NCBI RefSeq assembly: GCF_036127095.1
Contig: NZ_CP108006.1
Location: 2,790,001-2,854,000 of the forward strand
Reading direction: 5' to 3'
From: Streptomyces sp. NBC_00335
Lineage (GTDB): Bacteria; Actinomycetota; Actinomycetes; Streptomycetales; Streptomycetaceae
DNA: 64,000 nt
Shown: positions 17,507-26,173 of the stretch, one piece after another
Position numbering within the stretch: position 1 is the first letter of the stretch
Layout of the letters: each line of letters starts with the position of its first letter
The notes under the pieces: generated by a model
The model's database searches: none
What the model saw: the letters and a program-made list of their open reading frames with translations, nothing else
What the model was told of the DNA's origin: nothing
Made by a program: the position numbers and the translations under genes

Positions 17507-17974
17507 ATGGCGGGGAGCACGCGCTCGCGCGGCCGGACGCGGGAGTGGGAATCGCCGTTGAAGCAGATCGGCACCGTGGAGGTGAGCGGCCCCTCGATGG
17601 CGCCGACCCTGGAGAGCGGGGACCAGGTTCTGGTCCGCTACGGGGCACCCGTGCGGCCGGGCCACGTGGTGGTGCTGCGCCACCCCTTCCAGCAGGACCT
17701 GCTGGTCGTCAAGCGGGCGGTGGAGCGGCGCCCGGGCGGCTGGTGGGTGCTGGGCGACAACCCGTACAACGAGACGGGCGACAGCACGGACTACGGGGCG
17801 GTCCCCGACGAGCTCGTGCTGGCGACCGCGGTGGCCCGCTTCCGGCCGCGCCCCCGGCCGGAGCACGCGGCGCAGGATCAGCGCTCGGTGAGGGCGTGGC
17901 TCTCCTGGGCTTCCTCGGCGCTGCGCCCGCTGCGGGCGGACCCCTCGGCCTCCAGGCGCTTGCGGGCGCGGTAG
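17507..17974 (+). CDS. sodX: Nickel-type superoxide dismutase maturation protease (S26 family)
   Basis: The 155-residue protein starts at ATG 17507 with AAGGAGG six bases upstream. The S26 signal-peptidase motifs are in order: catalytic Ser30 in VSGPSMAPTL, catalytic Lys69 in LLVVKRAVERR, and LGDNPYNETGDSTDYG. There is no membrane anchor, as expected for the SodX branch that trims the SodN leader in the cytoplasm. It is divergent from sodN. Its last 97 bp overlap the convergent CGNR gene, and the extra C-terminal tail (SWASSALRPLRADPS) looks like read-through beyond the usual protease end. Confidence 0.92.
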   Translation: MAGSTRSRGRTREWESPLKQIGTVEVSGPSMAPTLESGDQVLVRYGAPVRPGHVVVLRHPFQQDLLVVKRAVERRPGGWWVLGDNPYNETGDSTDYGAVPDELVLATAVARFRPRPRPEHAAQDQRSVRAWLSWASSALRPLRADPSASRRLRAR

Positions 17975-18507
17975 GCGGCGACGTTGGCGCGCGTGGCGCA
18001 CCGGTCGGAGCAGTAGCGCCGGGAGCGGTTGGTGGAGGTGTCGAGGTAGGCGTTGCGGCAGGGCGGGGCCTGGCAGAGGCCGAGCCGGTCGGGGCCGTGC
18101 TCGGTGAGGTGGAAGGCCAGCCCGAAGCACGCGATCGCGGCGTAGCCCGCGGAGGCGTTGGAGGGGTGGTCGGCCAGGTGGATGTGCCAGTGCGGGCCGC
18201 CGTGCTCACCGACCGTCTCGTGGCCGGAAACCTGGGGGCTGACCGGGAACTCCATGAGCAGGGAGTTCAGCAGGTCGACGGCGAGGACGTGGTCGCCGCC
18301 GTCGGCGGCCTCGAAGACGGTGCGCAGCCGGCCGCGGACGTTGCGGAAGCGGGTGACGTCACCGTCCGTGACCCGGCGGGCCATCTGCACGCTGGCGCCG
18401 AAGAGGGCGCGGACGGCGTCCACTGAGGTCAGCGAGTCCTTGTTGCGGGCCGGCTCCTCGGTGTTGACCAGGCGCACGGCATAGTCCGAGTAATGGGCCA
18501 GTTCCAC
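17878..18507 (-). CDS. ABATE-domain / CGNR zinc-finger regulator
   Basis: The 209-residue protein has the N-terminal ABATE domain (about residues 1-130) and a C-terminal CGNR-type zinc finger: LCQAPPCRNAYLDTS, then RRYCSDRCATRANVAAYRARK. The name-giving CGNR is CATR here, a frequent variant. The finger is thought to bind DNA, so this is probably a transcriptional regulator of stress or metabolism genes. It is convergent with sodX and divergent from the methyltransferase that follows. The target is unknown. Confidence 0.85.
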   Translation of the reverse strand: MELAHYSDYAVRLVNTEEPARNKDSLTSVDAVRALFGASVQMARRVTDGDVTRFRNVRGRLRTVFEAADGGDHVLAVDLLNSLLMEFPVSPQVSGHETVGEHGGPHWHIHLADHPSNASAGYAAIACFGLAFHLTEHGPDRLGLCQAPPCRNAYLDTSTNRSRRYCSDRCATRANVAAYRARKRLEAEGSARSGRSAEEAQESHALTER

Positions 18508-18586
18508 TTGTAGTCCTTACGGCTGCGGATTAGTGTCTCCGGTAACGGCTGAGACATGTTCGAGGGTATTACGCGTGGAGGATTTC

Positions 18587-19423
18587 GTGGCGGATACGGC
18601 AAGCTCTGATACGGCACGCCCCGAGACCGCATCGTCCGGTACGGCATCGCCCGACGGCTCCGGTACGGCATCGCCCGACCGCGGGAACTGGCAGGCCTGG
18701 CAGGACAGCTGGGACCGCCAGCAGGAGTGGTACATGCCGGACCGCGAGGAGCGGTTCCGCGTGATGCTGGACATGGTGGAGGCGCTGGTCGGCTCCGCCC
18801 CCCGGGTGCTCGATCTCGCGTGCGGTACGGGAAGCATCACGGACCGCGTCCTGAAGCGGTTCCCGCAATCCACCAGTACGGGAGTCGATCTGGACCCCGC
18901 GCTGTTGACGATCGCCCGGGGCCACTTCGCGGGCGACCCCCGCGTCACCTTCGTGACCGCCGACCTCAAGGACCCGGACTGGCGCTCGGCCCTCCCCCAC
19001 GACTCTTACGACGCCGTCCTGACGGCCACCGCCCTGCACTGGCTGCCGAGCAAGGACCTCGCCGTCCTCTACGGGCAGCTCCCGTCCCTGCTGCGCGTCG
19101 GCGGGGTGTTCATGAACGCCGACCACATGCCCGACCCCACCACCCCTCGGATCAACGCCGCCGAGCGCGCCCACCGGCACGGCGGCATGGACCGGGCGAA
19201 GGCGGCCGGGGCGCTGGACTGGCGCGAGTGGTGGGAGCTCGCGGCCGGCGACCCGGAGCTCGCCGAGCCGACGAAGGCCCGCTTCGAGATCTACGGGGAT
19301 CACGCCGACGGCGACACCCCTCCGGAGTCCTGGCACGCGGCCACGCTGCGCGACGCCGGCTTCGCGGAGGCCCGTACGGTCTGGCGCTCGCCCTCCGACG
19401 GGCTGGTGCTGGCGCTGAAGTAG
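18587..19423 (+). CDS. Class I SAM-dependent methyltransferase
   Basis: The start at GTG 18587 is set by GGAGG at 18577-18581. A GTG at 18533 would add 18 residues. The 278-residue product has a low-complexity N-terminal tail (about 30 residues of TASSDTARPETASSGTASP type) encoded partly by two tandem copies of a 21-bp unit. The Rossmann fold then shows motif I VLDLACGTGS, GVDLDPALL and the acidic motif VTADLKD, followed by DAVLTATALHWLP. The acceptor substrate is unknown. It faces a bidirectional terminator. Confidence 0.82.
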   Translation: MADTASSDTARPETASSGTASPDGSGTASPDRGNWQAWQDSWDRQQEWYMPDREERFRVMLDMVEALVGSAPRVLDLACGTGSITDRVLKRFPQSTSTGVDLDPALLTIARGHFAGDPRVTFVTADLKDPDWRSALPHDSYDAVLTATALHWLPSKDLAVLYGQLPSLLRVGGVFMNADHMPDPTTPRINAAERAHRHGGMDRAKAAGALDWREWWELAAGDPELAEPTKARFEIYGDHADGDTPPESWHAATLRDAGFAEARTVWRSPSDGLVLALK

Positions 19424-19455
19424 GCCGGGGCCCGCAGCGCGGGCCGGTCATGCGC

Positions 19456-19487
19456 GAGGGGCGGTACGGATGTCCGTACCGCCCCTC
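19456..19487. terminator. Bidirectional terminator between methyltransferase and ABC operon
   Basis: A perfect 15-bp stem (19456-19470 / 19473-19487, GAGGGGCGGTACGGA) with a 2-base loop lies between the two convergent transcription units. Confidence 0.8.
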
Positions 19488-19507
19488 ACGCGTGGAACGC
19501 CGCCGTC

Positions 19508-20271
<764 letters not shown>

Positions 20272-20275
<4 letters not shown>

Positions 20276-21222
20276 TTCGCCACCTCCGTACGGCGGAACA
20301 TGTTCAGGTTGGCGCGCAGCCGCTGGAGCGGCGTGGGCGGCAGGGAGCGCAGCGAACCGCGTGCGTAGCGGCGCTCCAGGTAGTACTGGCCGACGCTGAA
20401 CACGCTGGTCAGGGCCAGGTACCAGATGGAGGCGACGAACAGCATCTCCATGATGGCGCCGGCCGTGGACCCGATGTTCGACGAGGCCCGCAGGAGCTCC
20501 GTGTACTGGACCGCGGACACCAGGGACGAGGTCTTCAGCATGTTGATGAACTCGTTGCCCGACGGCGGGATGATCACGCGCATCGCCTGCGGGAGCACCA
20601 CGCGGCGCATCGTCTGCGTCTGGGTCATGCCCAGCGCGTGCGAGGCCTCGCTCTGGCCCTCGTCGACGGACTGGATGCCCGCACGGACGATCTCCGCCAT
20701 GTACGCGCCCTCGTTCAGGCCGAGGCCCAGGAGCGCGACCATGAACGGGGTCATCAGTTCGACGGTCTCTTGCTTGTAGATCGGTCCGAGGTTCACGTAC
20801 TGGAAGATCAGCGACAGGTTGAACCACACCAGCAGCTGTACGTAGACCGGGGTACCGCGGAAGAACCAGATGTAGAGCCACGCGACGGTGTTCGTCACCG
20901 GGTTCTTCGAGAGACGCATGACCGCGAAGAGGATGCCGAGCACCAGGCCCAGCGCCATCGCGGACACACTGATGATCACCGTGTTGCCCAGGCCGGCGAT
21001 GATCGAGGGATCGAAGAGCTTGTCTCCGACCGTCTTCCAGATCACGTTGCCCTGCGAGAAGGCGTAAACCAGCCAGCCCAGCAGTACGACGACCACCGCA
21101 CCGCTGATCCAGCGGCCGTAGTGCCGCACGGGAATTGCCTTGATGGCCTCGTACGGGGTACCCGAGGCGCCGGGTCCGGCCGGCGGGGTTGCGGCCGGAC
21201 CCTTGTCGATCTTGTCAGTCAC
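20272..21222 (-). CDS. Polar amino acid ABC transporter, permease subunit
   Basis: The 316-residue protein has a cytosolic N-terminal tail, about five to six membrane helices of the HisM/GlnP type and the coupling (EAA) loop [18 protein letters not shown]. One permease gene is present, so the transporter probably uses a homodimer, unlike the GluC/GluD pair of Corynebacterium. It lies between the binding protein (69-bp gap) and the ATPase (4-bp overlap). Confidence 0.9.
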
Positions 21223-21291
21223 AATGACTGCCCTTCAGTGGAGCTCAGGAACCAGGGACCGGGGGCACGTGCGCCCGCCGGTCCGCACGGG

Positions 21292-22239
21292 TCACTTGCC
21301 TGCGTTGACCGTCGCCGACTGCACGGCGCTGTCCTTGACGTTCCACTTCTCCAGGACCTTGGCGTAGGAGCCGTCCTTGATGATCGCGTCGAGGGCCTGC
21401 TTCAGGGCGTCGCGCAGCTGGGTGTTCTCCTTGCTGACGCCGATGCCGAAGAGGCCGACGTCGGACTGCGCGCCGCCGACCTCGAAGTCGTTGCCGCCGC
21501 CCGAGGTCTTCGCGATGTACGCGGCGACCGGGAAGTCGTTCAGGTCGGCCACGGCGCCGCCGGCCTTGACGCGGGTCTGGGCCTCGGCGTCGGTGTCGAA
21601 GGACTCGATGGTGAGCTTCTTGTCACCGCACTTCGTGGCCTGGGCCTTGAAGGTGTCTTCGTAGATCGTGCCGCGCTGGACGGCGACGGTCTTGCCGCAG
21701 AGGTCGTCGAGGGACTTGATGCCCTGCGGGTTGCCCTTCTTGACGAGGAGCGAGACGCCGGAGGAGAAGTAGTCGACGAAGTCGATCCCCTTGCCGATCT
21801 GCTTGCCCTCGTCGTCGAGGCCCTTCTGGCGCTTCTCGTTGTCCGTGACCGAGGACATGATCGCGTCCTGGCGGCCGGAGTAGATCGAGGTGATCAGACC
21901 GTCGAAGCTGCCCGAGGTGAACTCGAACTTCACACCGAGCTGCTTGCCCAGGGCCTCGGCGATGTCGGGGTCGACACCGACGATCTTGCCGCCCTCGGTG
22001 AACTCCATCGGCGCGTACGCCGCGTCCGTGCCGACCTTGATGACACCCGCGTCCTGGATCTTCTTCGGCAGAGCCGAGAAGAGGGGGGCGGCGTTGGACT
22101 TCGTGGCGTCGCCGGACCCCTTCTTCTCCGTCTGGTCTCCACAGCCGGTGAGGATCAGGGCGCCGGCGACCGCGATCGCGCCGACCGCGGCGATCCGGGA
22201 CCGGGCGGCGGTCGTACGACGGGTGGTGCTTGCGGTCAT
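21292..22239 (-). CDS. Polar amino acid ABC transporter, substrate-binding lipoprotein
   Basis: The start at ATG 22239 follows GGAGGA. The 315-residue product has an Arg-rich N-terminus, a lipobox ILTGC near residue 33 and then a family 3 periplasmic-type binding domain: IKVGTDAAYAPMEFTEGGK, GVDPDIAEALGKQLG, then the Arg/Asp pocket regions VAVQRGTIYED and VADLNDFP. Family 3 proteins bind glutamate, glutamine, arginine or histidine. The exact ligand is not settled. It is the first gene of the operon. Confidence 0.92.
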   Translation of the reverse strand: MTASTTRRTTAARSRIAAVGAIAVAGALILTGCGDQTEKKGSGDATKSNAAPLFSALPKKIQDAGVIKVGTDAAYAPMEFTEGGKIVGVDPDIAEALGKQLGVKFEFTSGSFDGLITSIYSGRQDAIMSSVTDNEKRQKGLDDEGKQIGKGIDFVDYFSSGVSLLVKKGNPQGIKSLDDLCGKTVAVQRGTIYEDTFKAQATKCGDKKLTIESFDTDAEAQTRVKAGGAVADLNDFPVAAYIAKTSGGGNDFEVGGAQSDVGLFGIGVSKENTQLRDALKQALDAIIKDGSYAKVLEKWNVKDSAVQSATVNAGK

Positions 22240-22763
22240 GAGCTGGTTCCTCCGGCAGGTGGAAAGCATCGATATGCGGTCGGGCACGCCCCATCGAGTG
22301 TCGCGACCTTGTGTGATTAGGGGCATCTTGCCATTCGGACTGAGTCATTCAGGCAGCCCGTCAGGTCAAAATCGGATAACGGCAGCCGCTTCGTACCCAA
22401 CAGGACTGCGGACAAGGCCCCTCAGAGCCGCACGAACGGCCGTGACCTGGGCCTTTTGCCGCACTATTTACGGCGCGTCTCGCCCATCGGACAGAGAGGT
22501 TTGGACTTTTCGCCAAAACCGGGACAAGGAGCTTATGGTCGAGCGGGAATCGACTCGTCTGGGTGAGTGTTCTTCGGGTAGAACAGATCCTTACACCCCT
22601 CATCCGGGGCTCAGGGCGCGCGTGCGGCGCGCCCGCGCGTACGAACCTCCCCTTCACGGAGACGGGCCTACAACCGTCGTCGTGAAGACGGACGCGGTGC
22701 CCGCCCACCCCTTAACCAGGAGTGGCCACCCTCAACGATTCAAAGACTTAAGGGGTTAAGACA
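22240..22763. other. Divergent intergenic region between ABC operon and malic enzyme
   Basis: The 524-bp stretch holds no convincing gene. It must contain promoters for both divergent units. Two palindromes are visible: GTTCT-N6-AGAAC at 22569-22584 and a GC-rich GGGCGCGC/GCGCGCCC pair near 22615-22635. Either could be a binding site or an attenuator-like stem in the long malic enzyme leader. Confidence 0.5.
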
Positions 22764-23966
22764 GTGGCAGCGGAGATCGTCAATCCTCGCAGCGACAGCG
22801 TGACGGACAACAACCCGGATGCGGTGTTCGCGCTGCACCGGGGCGGCAAGATGGCCATCGTGGCCACCGTGCCGGTCCACAACAAGGACGACCTGTCCCT
22901 GGCGTACACGCCCGGCGTTGCGAAGGTCTGCAGCGCCATTGCCGAGCAGCCCGAGCTCGTGAACGAGTACACCTGGAAGTCCAACGTGGTCGCCGTCGTC
23001 ACCGACGGTACGGCCGTGCTCGGACTCGGTGACATCGGGCCGGAAGCCTCCCTCCCCGTGATGGAGGGCAAGGCCATTCTCTTCAAGCAGTTCGGTGGCG
23101 TCGACGCGGTTCCGATCGCGCTCGCCACCAAGGACACGGACGAGATCATCGAGACCGTGATCCGCCTCGCGCCGTCCTTCGGCGGGGTGAACCTGGAGGA
23201 CATCTCGGCGCCCCGCTGCTTCGAGATCGAGCGCCGCCTCCAGGAGGCGCTGGACATCCCGATCTTCCACGACGACCAGCACGGCACGGCCATCGTGACG
23301 CTGGCCGCCATGCGCAACGCCGCGAAGCTCACGGGTCGGACCCTCGCCGACCTGCGCGCCGTGATCTCGGGCGCCGGCGCCGCCGGCATCGCGATCGCCA
23401 AGATCCTCGTGGACGCGGGCATCGGCGACGTCTGCGTCACCGACCGCAAGGGCGTCGTCTCCGCCGACCGCTCCGACCTGACGGACGTCAAGGCGGAGAT
23501 CGCGGGCCTGACGAACAAGACCGGCCAGAGCGGTTCCCTGGAGAGCGCCCTCGCGGGCGCGGACGTCTTCATCGGCGTCTCCGGCGGTACGGTCCCCGAG
23601 GCCGCGGTGGCGACGATGGCGAAGGACTGCTTCGTCTTCGCCATGGCCAACCCGAACCCGGAGGTCCACCCCGACGTCGCGCACAAGTACGCGGCGGTCG
23701 TGGCCACGGGCCGCTCGGACTTCCCGAACCAGATCAACAACGTGCTGGCGTTCCCCGGCATCTTCGCGGGCGCGCTGAAGGTCCGCGCGACCCGGATCAC
23801 CGAGGGCATGAAGATCGCCGCCGCCGACGCCATCGCCGGCGTCGTGGGTGACGAGCTCGCCGCCGACTACGTGATCCCCTCGCCGTTCGACACCCGCGTC
23901 GCCGAGGCCGTCACGGCCGCGGTCGCCGCGGCGGCGAAGGCCGACGGCGTGGCCCGCCTGGCGTAG
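22764..23966 (+). CDS. Malic enzyme, NAD(P)-dependent
   Basis: The 400-residue protein starts at GTG 22764 behind AAGGGGTTAAG. Its length is that of the short bacterial malic enzymes without the phosphotransacetylase domain. The N-terminal malic domain shows LAYTPGVAKVC and GDIGPEASLPVMEGK with FGGVDAVPI. Metal and substrate residues lie in DDQHGTAIVTLA, and the Rossmann domain shows ISGAGAAGIAIAKI. It oxidatively decarboxylates malate to pyruvate, giving NADPH or NADH. I recall that the S. coelicolor enzyme at this locus is NADP-dependent. The sequence alone does not decide. It is monocistronic. Confidence 0.92.
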   Translation: MAAEIVNPRSDSVTDNNPDAVFALHRGGKMAIVATVPVHNKDDLSLAYTPGVAKVCSAIAEQPELVNEYTWKSNVVAVVTDGTAVLGLGDIGPEASLPVMEGKAILFKQFGGVDAVPIALATKDTDEIIETVIRLAPSFGGVNLEDISAPRCFEIERRLQEALDIPIFHDDQHGTAIVTLAAMRNAAKLTGRTLADLRAVISGAGAAGIAIAKILVDAGIGDVCVTDRKGVVSADRSDLTDVKAEIAGLTNKTGQSGSLESALAGADVFIGVSGGTVPEAAVATMAKDCFVFAMANPNPEVHPDVAHKYAAVVATGRSDFPNQINNVLAFPGIFAGALKVRATRITEGMKIAAADAIAGVVGDELAADYVIPSPFDTRVAEAVTAAVAAAAKADGVARLA

Positions 23967-23987
23967 TCGCTGCACTGACTGAACGAG

Positions 23988-24022
23988 GAGGGGCCCGGCC
24001 GCACCATTCGGCCGGGCCCCTT
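23988..24022 (+). terminator. Intrinsic terminator after malic enzyme
   Basis: Arms GGGGCCCGGCCG (23990-24001) and CGGCCGGGCCCC (24009-24020) with a 7-base loop are followed by TTT, about 25 bp past the stop codon. Confidence 0.85.
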
Positions 24023-24034
24023 TCCGTTCCCCGC

Positions 24035-24160
24035 GCCGGCGGGGCTGGATGTATCCAGCCCCGCCGGCGTTTGAGGCGCGGGTCTGGGCGGAGCCCAGGG
24101 AACGGTGGAAGGGCGGGTAGGGGACAGCCCCGCAGGGCCCCGCCCCCACAGCCGGGCAGG
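24035..24160. repeat. Intergenic palindromic repeat, best-preserved stem
   Basis: The stem is perfect here: GCCGGCGGGGCTGGAT at 24035-24050 pairs with 24053-24068. The family tail follows: GTTTGAGGCGCGGGTC, a small GGGCGGAGCCC stem, and GGAACGGTGGAAGGGCGGG with GGGGACAGCCCCGC. It lies directly behind the malic enzyme terminator. Confidence 0.8.
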
Positions 24161-24284
24161 AGGCGGCTCAGCCGCAGGGCATGGCCGCAGGCCGTGGCCA
24201 CACCGCCGCCCGGCCCCCGAACAGCCGCCCGCCGGGCCGGACCAGGCCTGGATCCCAGGCCTACCGACCGGTAGCCTCGCGGCC

Positions 24285-25247
24285 ATGTTCGCTGCCTACG
24301 CCGCCCGAATCGACCGTGACCAGCCCCTGAACGGCCTCGTGCTGGGCGAACGCCCAGCCCCGCAGGCCCGCCCCGGCTGGGTGACCGTGAACGTCAAGGC
24401 CGCCTCCCTCAACCACCACGACCTGTGGTCACTGCGCGGAGTCGGCCTCGGCGAGGACAAGCTCCCCATGATCCTCGGCTGCGACGCCGCCGGGATCGAC
24501 CAAGACGGCAACGAGGTCGTCCTGCACTCCGTGATCGGCCAGACCGGCCACGGGGTCGACCCCGACGAGCCCCGCTCCATCCTGACCGAGCGCTACCAGG
24601 GCACCTTCGCCGAGCAGGTCACCGTCCCCGCGTGGAACGTCCTGCGCAAGCCCGCCGAGCTCTCCTTCGAGCAGGCCGCCTGCCTGCCCACCGCCTGGCT
24701 CACCGCGTACCGAATGCTCTTCACCAACGCCGGCGTCCGCCCCGGGGACTCCGTCCTGGTCCAGGGCGCGGGCGGCGGCGTCGCCACCGCCGCCATCGTC
24801 CTCGGCAAGGCCGCCGGCCTGCGGGTCTTCGCGACCAGCCGGGACGAGGCCAAGCGCAAGCGCGCCGTCGAACTGGGCGCCGTGGAGGCCTACGAGCCCG
24901 GCGCGCGGCTCCCCCAGAGGGTCGACGCCGTCATCGAGACGGTCGGCGCCGCCACCTGGTCGCACTCGGTCAAGTCCCTGCGCCCCGGCGGCACCCTGGT
25001 CATCTCCGGCGCCACCAGCGGGGACCGCCCGGCCCACGCCGAGCTGACCCGGATCTTCTTCCTGGAACTCAAGGTGGTCGGCTCCACGATGGGCTCGAAG
25101 GACGAGCTGGAGGACCTGCTGTCCTTCTGCGCGACGACCGGGGTCCGCCCCGTGATCGACGAGACCCTGCCGCTGGACCGGGCCCGCGAGGGCTTCGCGA
25201 AGCTGGAGTCCGGCGACCTCTTCGGCAAGATCGTCCTCACCGTCTAG
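24285..25247 (+). CDS. Zinc-binding dehydrogenase / quinone oxidoreductase-like MDR protein
   Basis: The 320-residue protein has the GroES-like N-terminal domain (VNVKAASLNHHDLWSLRG) and an NADPH-binding Rossmann domain (DSVLVQGAGGGVATAAI), followed by IETVGAATWSHSVKSLRPGG. The structural zinc cysteines of true alcohol dehydrogenases are missing, which fits the quinone oxidoreductase or enoyl-reductase branch. It starts at ATG 24285 right after a weak CGGCC spacer. No pathway partner is adjacent, so the substrate is unknown. Confidence 0.82.
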   Translation: MFAAYAARIDRDQPLNGLVLGERPAPQARPGWVTVNVKAASLNHHDLWSLRGVGLGEDKLPMILGCDAAGIDQDGNEVVLHSVIGQTGHGVDPDEPRSILTERYQGTFAEQVTVPAWNVLRKPAELSFEQAACLPTAWLTAYRMLFTNAGVRPGDSVLVQGAGGGVATAAIVLGKAAGLRVFATSRDEAKRKRAVELGAVEAYEPGARLPQRVDAVIETVGAATWSHSVKSLRPGGTLVISGATSGDRPAHAELTRIFFLELKVVGSTMGSKDELEDLLSFCATTGVRPVIDETLPLDRAREGFAKLESGDLFGKIVLTV

Positions 25248-25298
25248 AAGCCAGGGCCGCCGTAGCCCGCACCACCACCACCGCCACCGCCGCGCCGA

Positions 25299-25344
25299 TG
25301 TCAATGTGGGTTGACACCCTCCCGTATGTCAACCTACATTGACA
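25299..25344. promoter_or_regulatory. Twin mirror-image operator sites
   Basis: TGTCAATGTGGGTTGACA (25299-25316) and TGTCAACCTACATTGACA (25327-25344) each have TGTCAA/TTGACA arms around a 6-bp centre. The second is the reverse complement of the first with one mismatch. Their centres are 28 bp apart, and the second ends three bases before the ATG at 25348. TTGACA could also serve as a -35 element, so binding would block transcription. The small HTH protein encoded next is the natural candidate ligand. Confidence 0.65.
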
Positions 25345-25347
25345 CCC

Positions 25348-25557
25348 ATGACGGAAGCTACCGATCTGGCCGAGCGCGCCGGTGACCGTGACCCGCGCGT
25401 CGGCCTGCGTGCCGTGGCCGCCCTCCGGCGACTGCTGGAGCAACTGGAAGCCGTACAGGTACGCGGGGCCCGCGCGCAGGGCTGGTCCTGGCAGGAGATC
25501 GCGGCCGAGCTGGGCGTCAGCCGGCAGGCCGTACACAAGAAGCACGGGAGGCTCTGA
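25348..25557 (+). CDS. Small helix-turn-helix protein
   Basis: The 69-residue protein begins MTEATDLAERAG. Its C-terminal half is a clear helix-turn-helix: GWSWQEIAAELGVSRQAVHKKHG, of the sigma-70 region 4/HTH_23 kind, and the N-terminal half (RAVAALRRLLEQLEAVQVR) is a likely dimerisation helix. There is almost no leader between the operators and the ATG, so the mRNA may be leaderless or start close to the ATG. The stop overlaps the start of the Clp-N gene (TGATG), so the two are translated together. Autoregulation is inferred from position. Confidence 0.8.
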   Translation: MTEATDLAERAGDRDPRVGLRAVAALRRLLEQLEAVQVRGARAQGWSWQEIAAELGVSRQAVHKKHGRL

Positions 25558-26072
25558 TGTTCGAACGCTTCACCCAGGACGCCCGCTCCACCGTGACGGG
25601 CGCGATCGTCGAGGCCGAGCGGACCGGGGCGCAGCGGGTCGGCGAGGAGCACCTGCTCCTCTCCCTGCTCTCACTGGGCGCGCTCGACCCCTTGGGCGTC
25701 GACCGGGCCGCGGTCTCCGCCGACCTGGCGGCCGCCCGCCGCCGGGGCGGGATGTCCAAGGCCGACGAGGAGGCCCTCGCGGGCCTCGGCATCGACCTCA
25801 CGGAGATCGTCACCCGCATCGAGGAGACCCACGGCGAGGGCGCCCTGTCGGGCCCCGCCCCGCGCAGCCGCTCCGGCCGCACCCGCTTCACCCCGGGCGC
25901 CAAGAAGATCCTGGAGCAGTCCCTGCGCATCGCCCTGGGCCGCAAGGAGCGCCACATCTCCACCCTCCACCTGCTCCTCGCCCTCCTCTCCCGCCCCGGC
26001 ACACCCGCAGAGGTCCTCACGGACCACGGAGTCACCTACGCGGGAGCCGAGGCGGCCCTGACCGGCCGATAG
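25557..26072 (+). CDS. Clp N-terminal (ClpR repeat) domain protein without ATPase
   Basis: The 171-residue protein contains two Clp-N repeats like those at the N-terminus of ClpA/ClpC: MFERFTQDARSTVTGAIVEA with GEEHLLLSLL (residues 1-60), then RFTPGAKKILEQSLRIALG with HISTLHLLLALLS (residues 104-150). No AAA+ module follows. Stand-alone Clp-N proteins can act as adaptors or as ligand-sensing partners. Translational coupling with the upstream HTH protein suggests one functional unit. Target and signal are unknown. Confidence 0.82.
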   Translation: MFERFTQDARSTVTGAIVEAERTGAQRVGEEHLLLSLLSLGALDPLGVDRAAVSADLAAARRRGGMSKADEEALAGLGIDLTEIVTRIEETHGEGALSGPAPRSRSGRTRFTPGAKKILEQSLRIALGRKERHISTLHLLLALLSRPGTPAEVLTDHGVTYAGAEAALTGR

Positions 26073-26173
26073 GCGGACACACCCCTTCCGATCATTTCGC
26101 TGCCGCGTACAACCATCGGCCCGGCCGGTGAGTCTTGTACGGCGAAAAGAACGTTTCTCCAGGGGGTTGTCCC

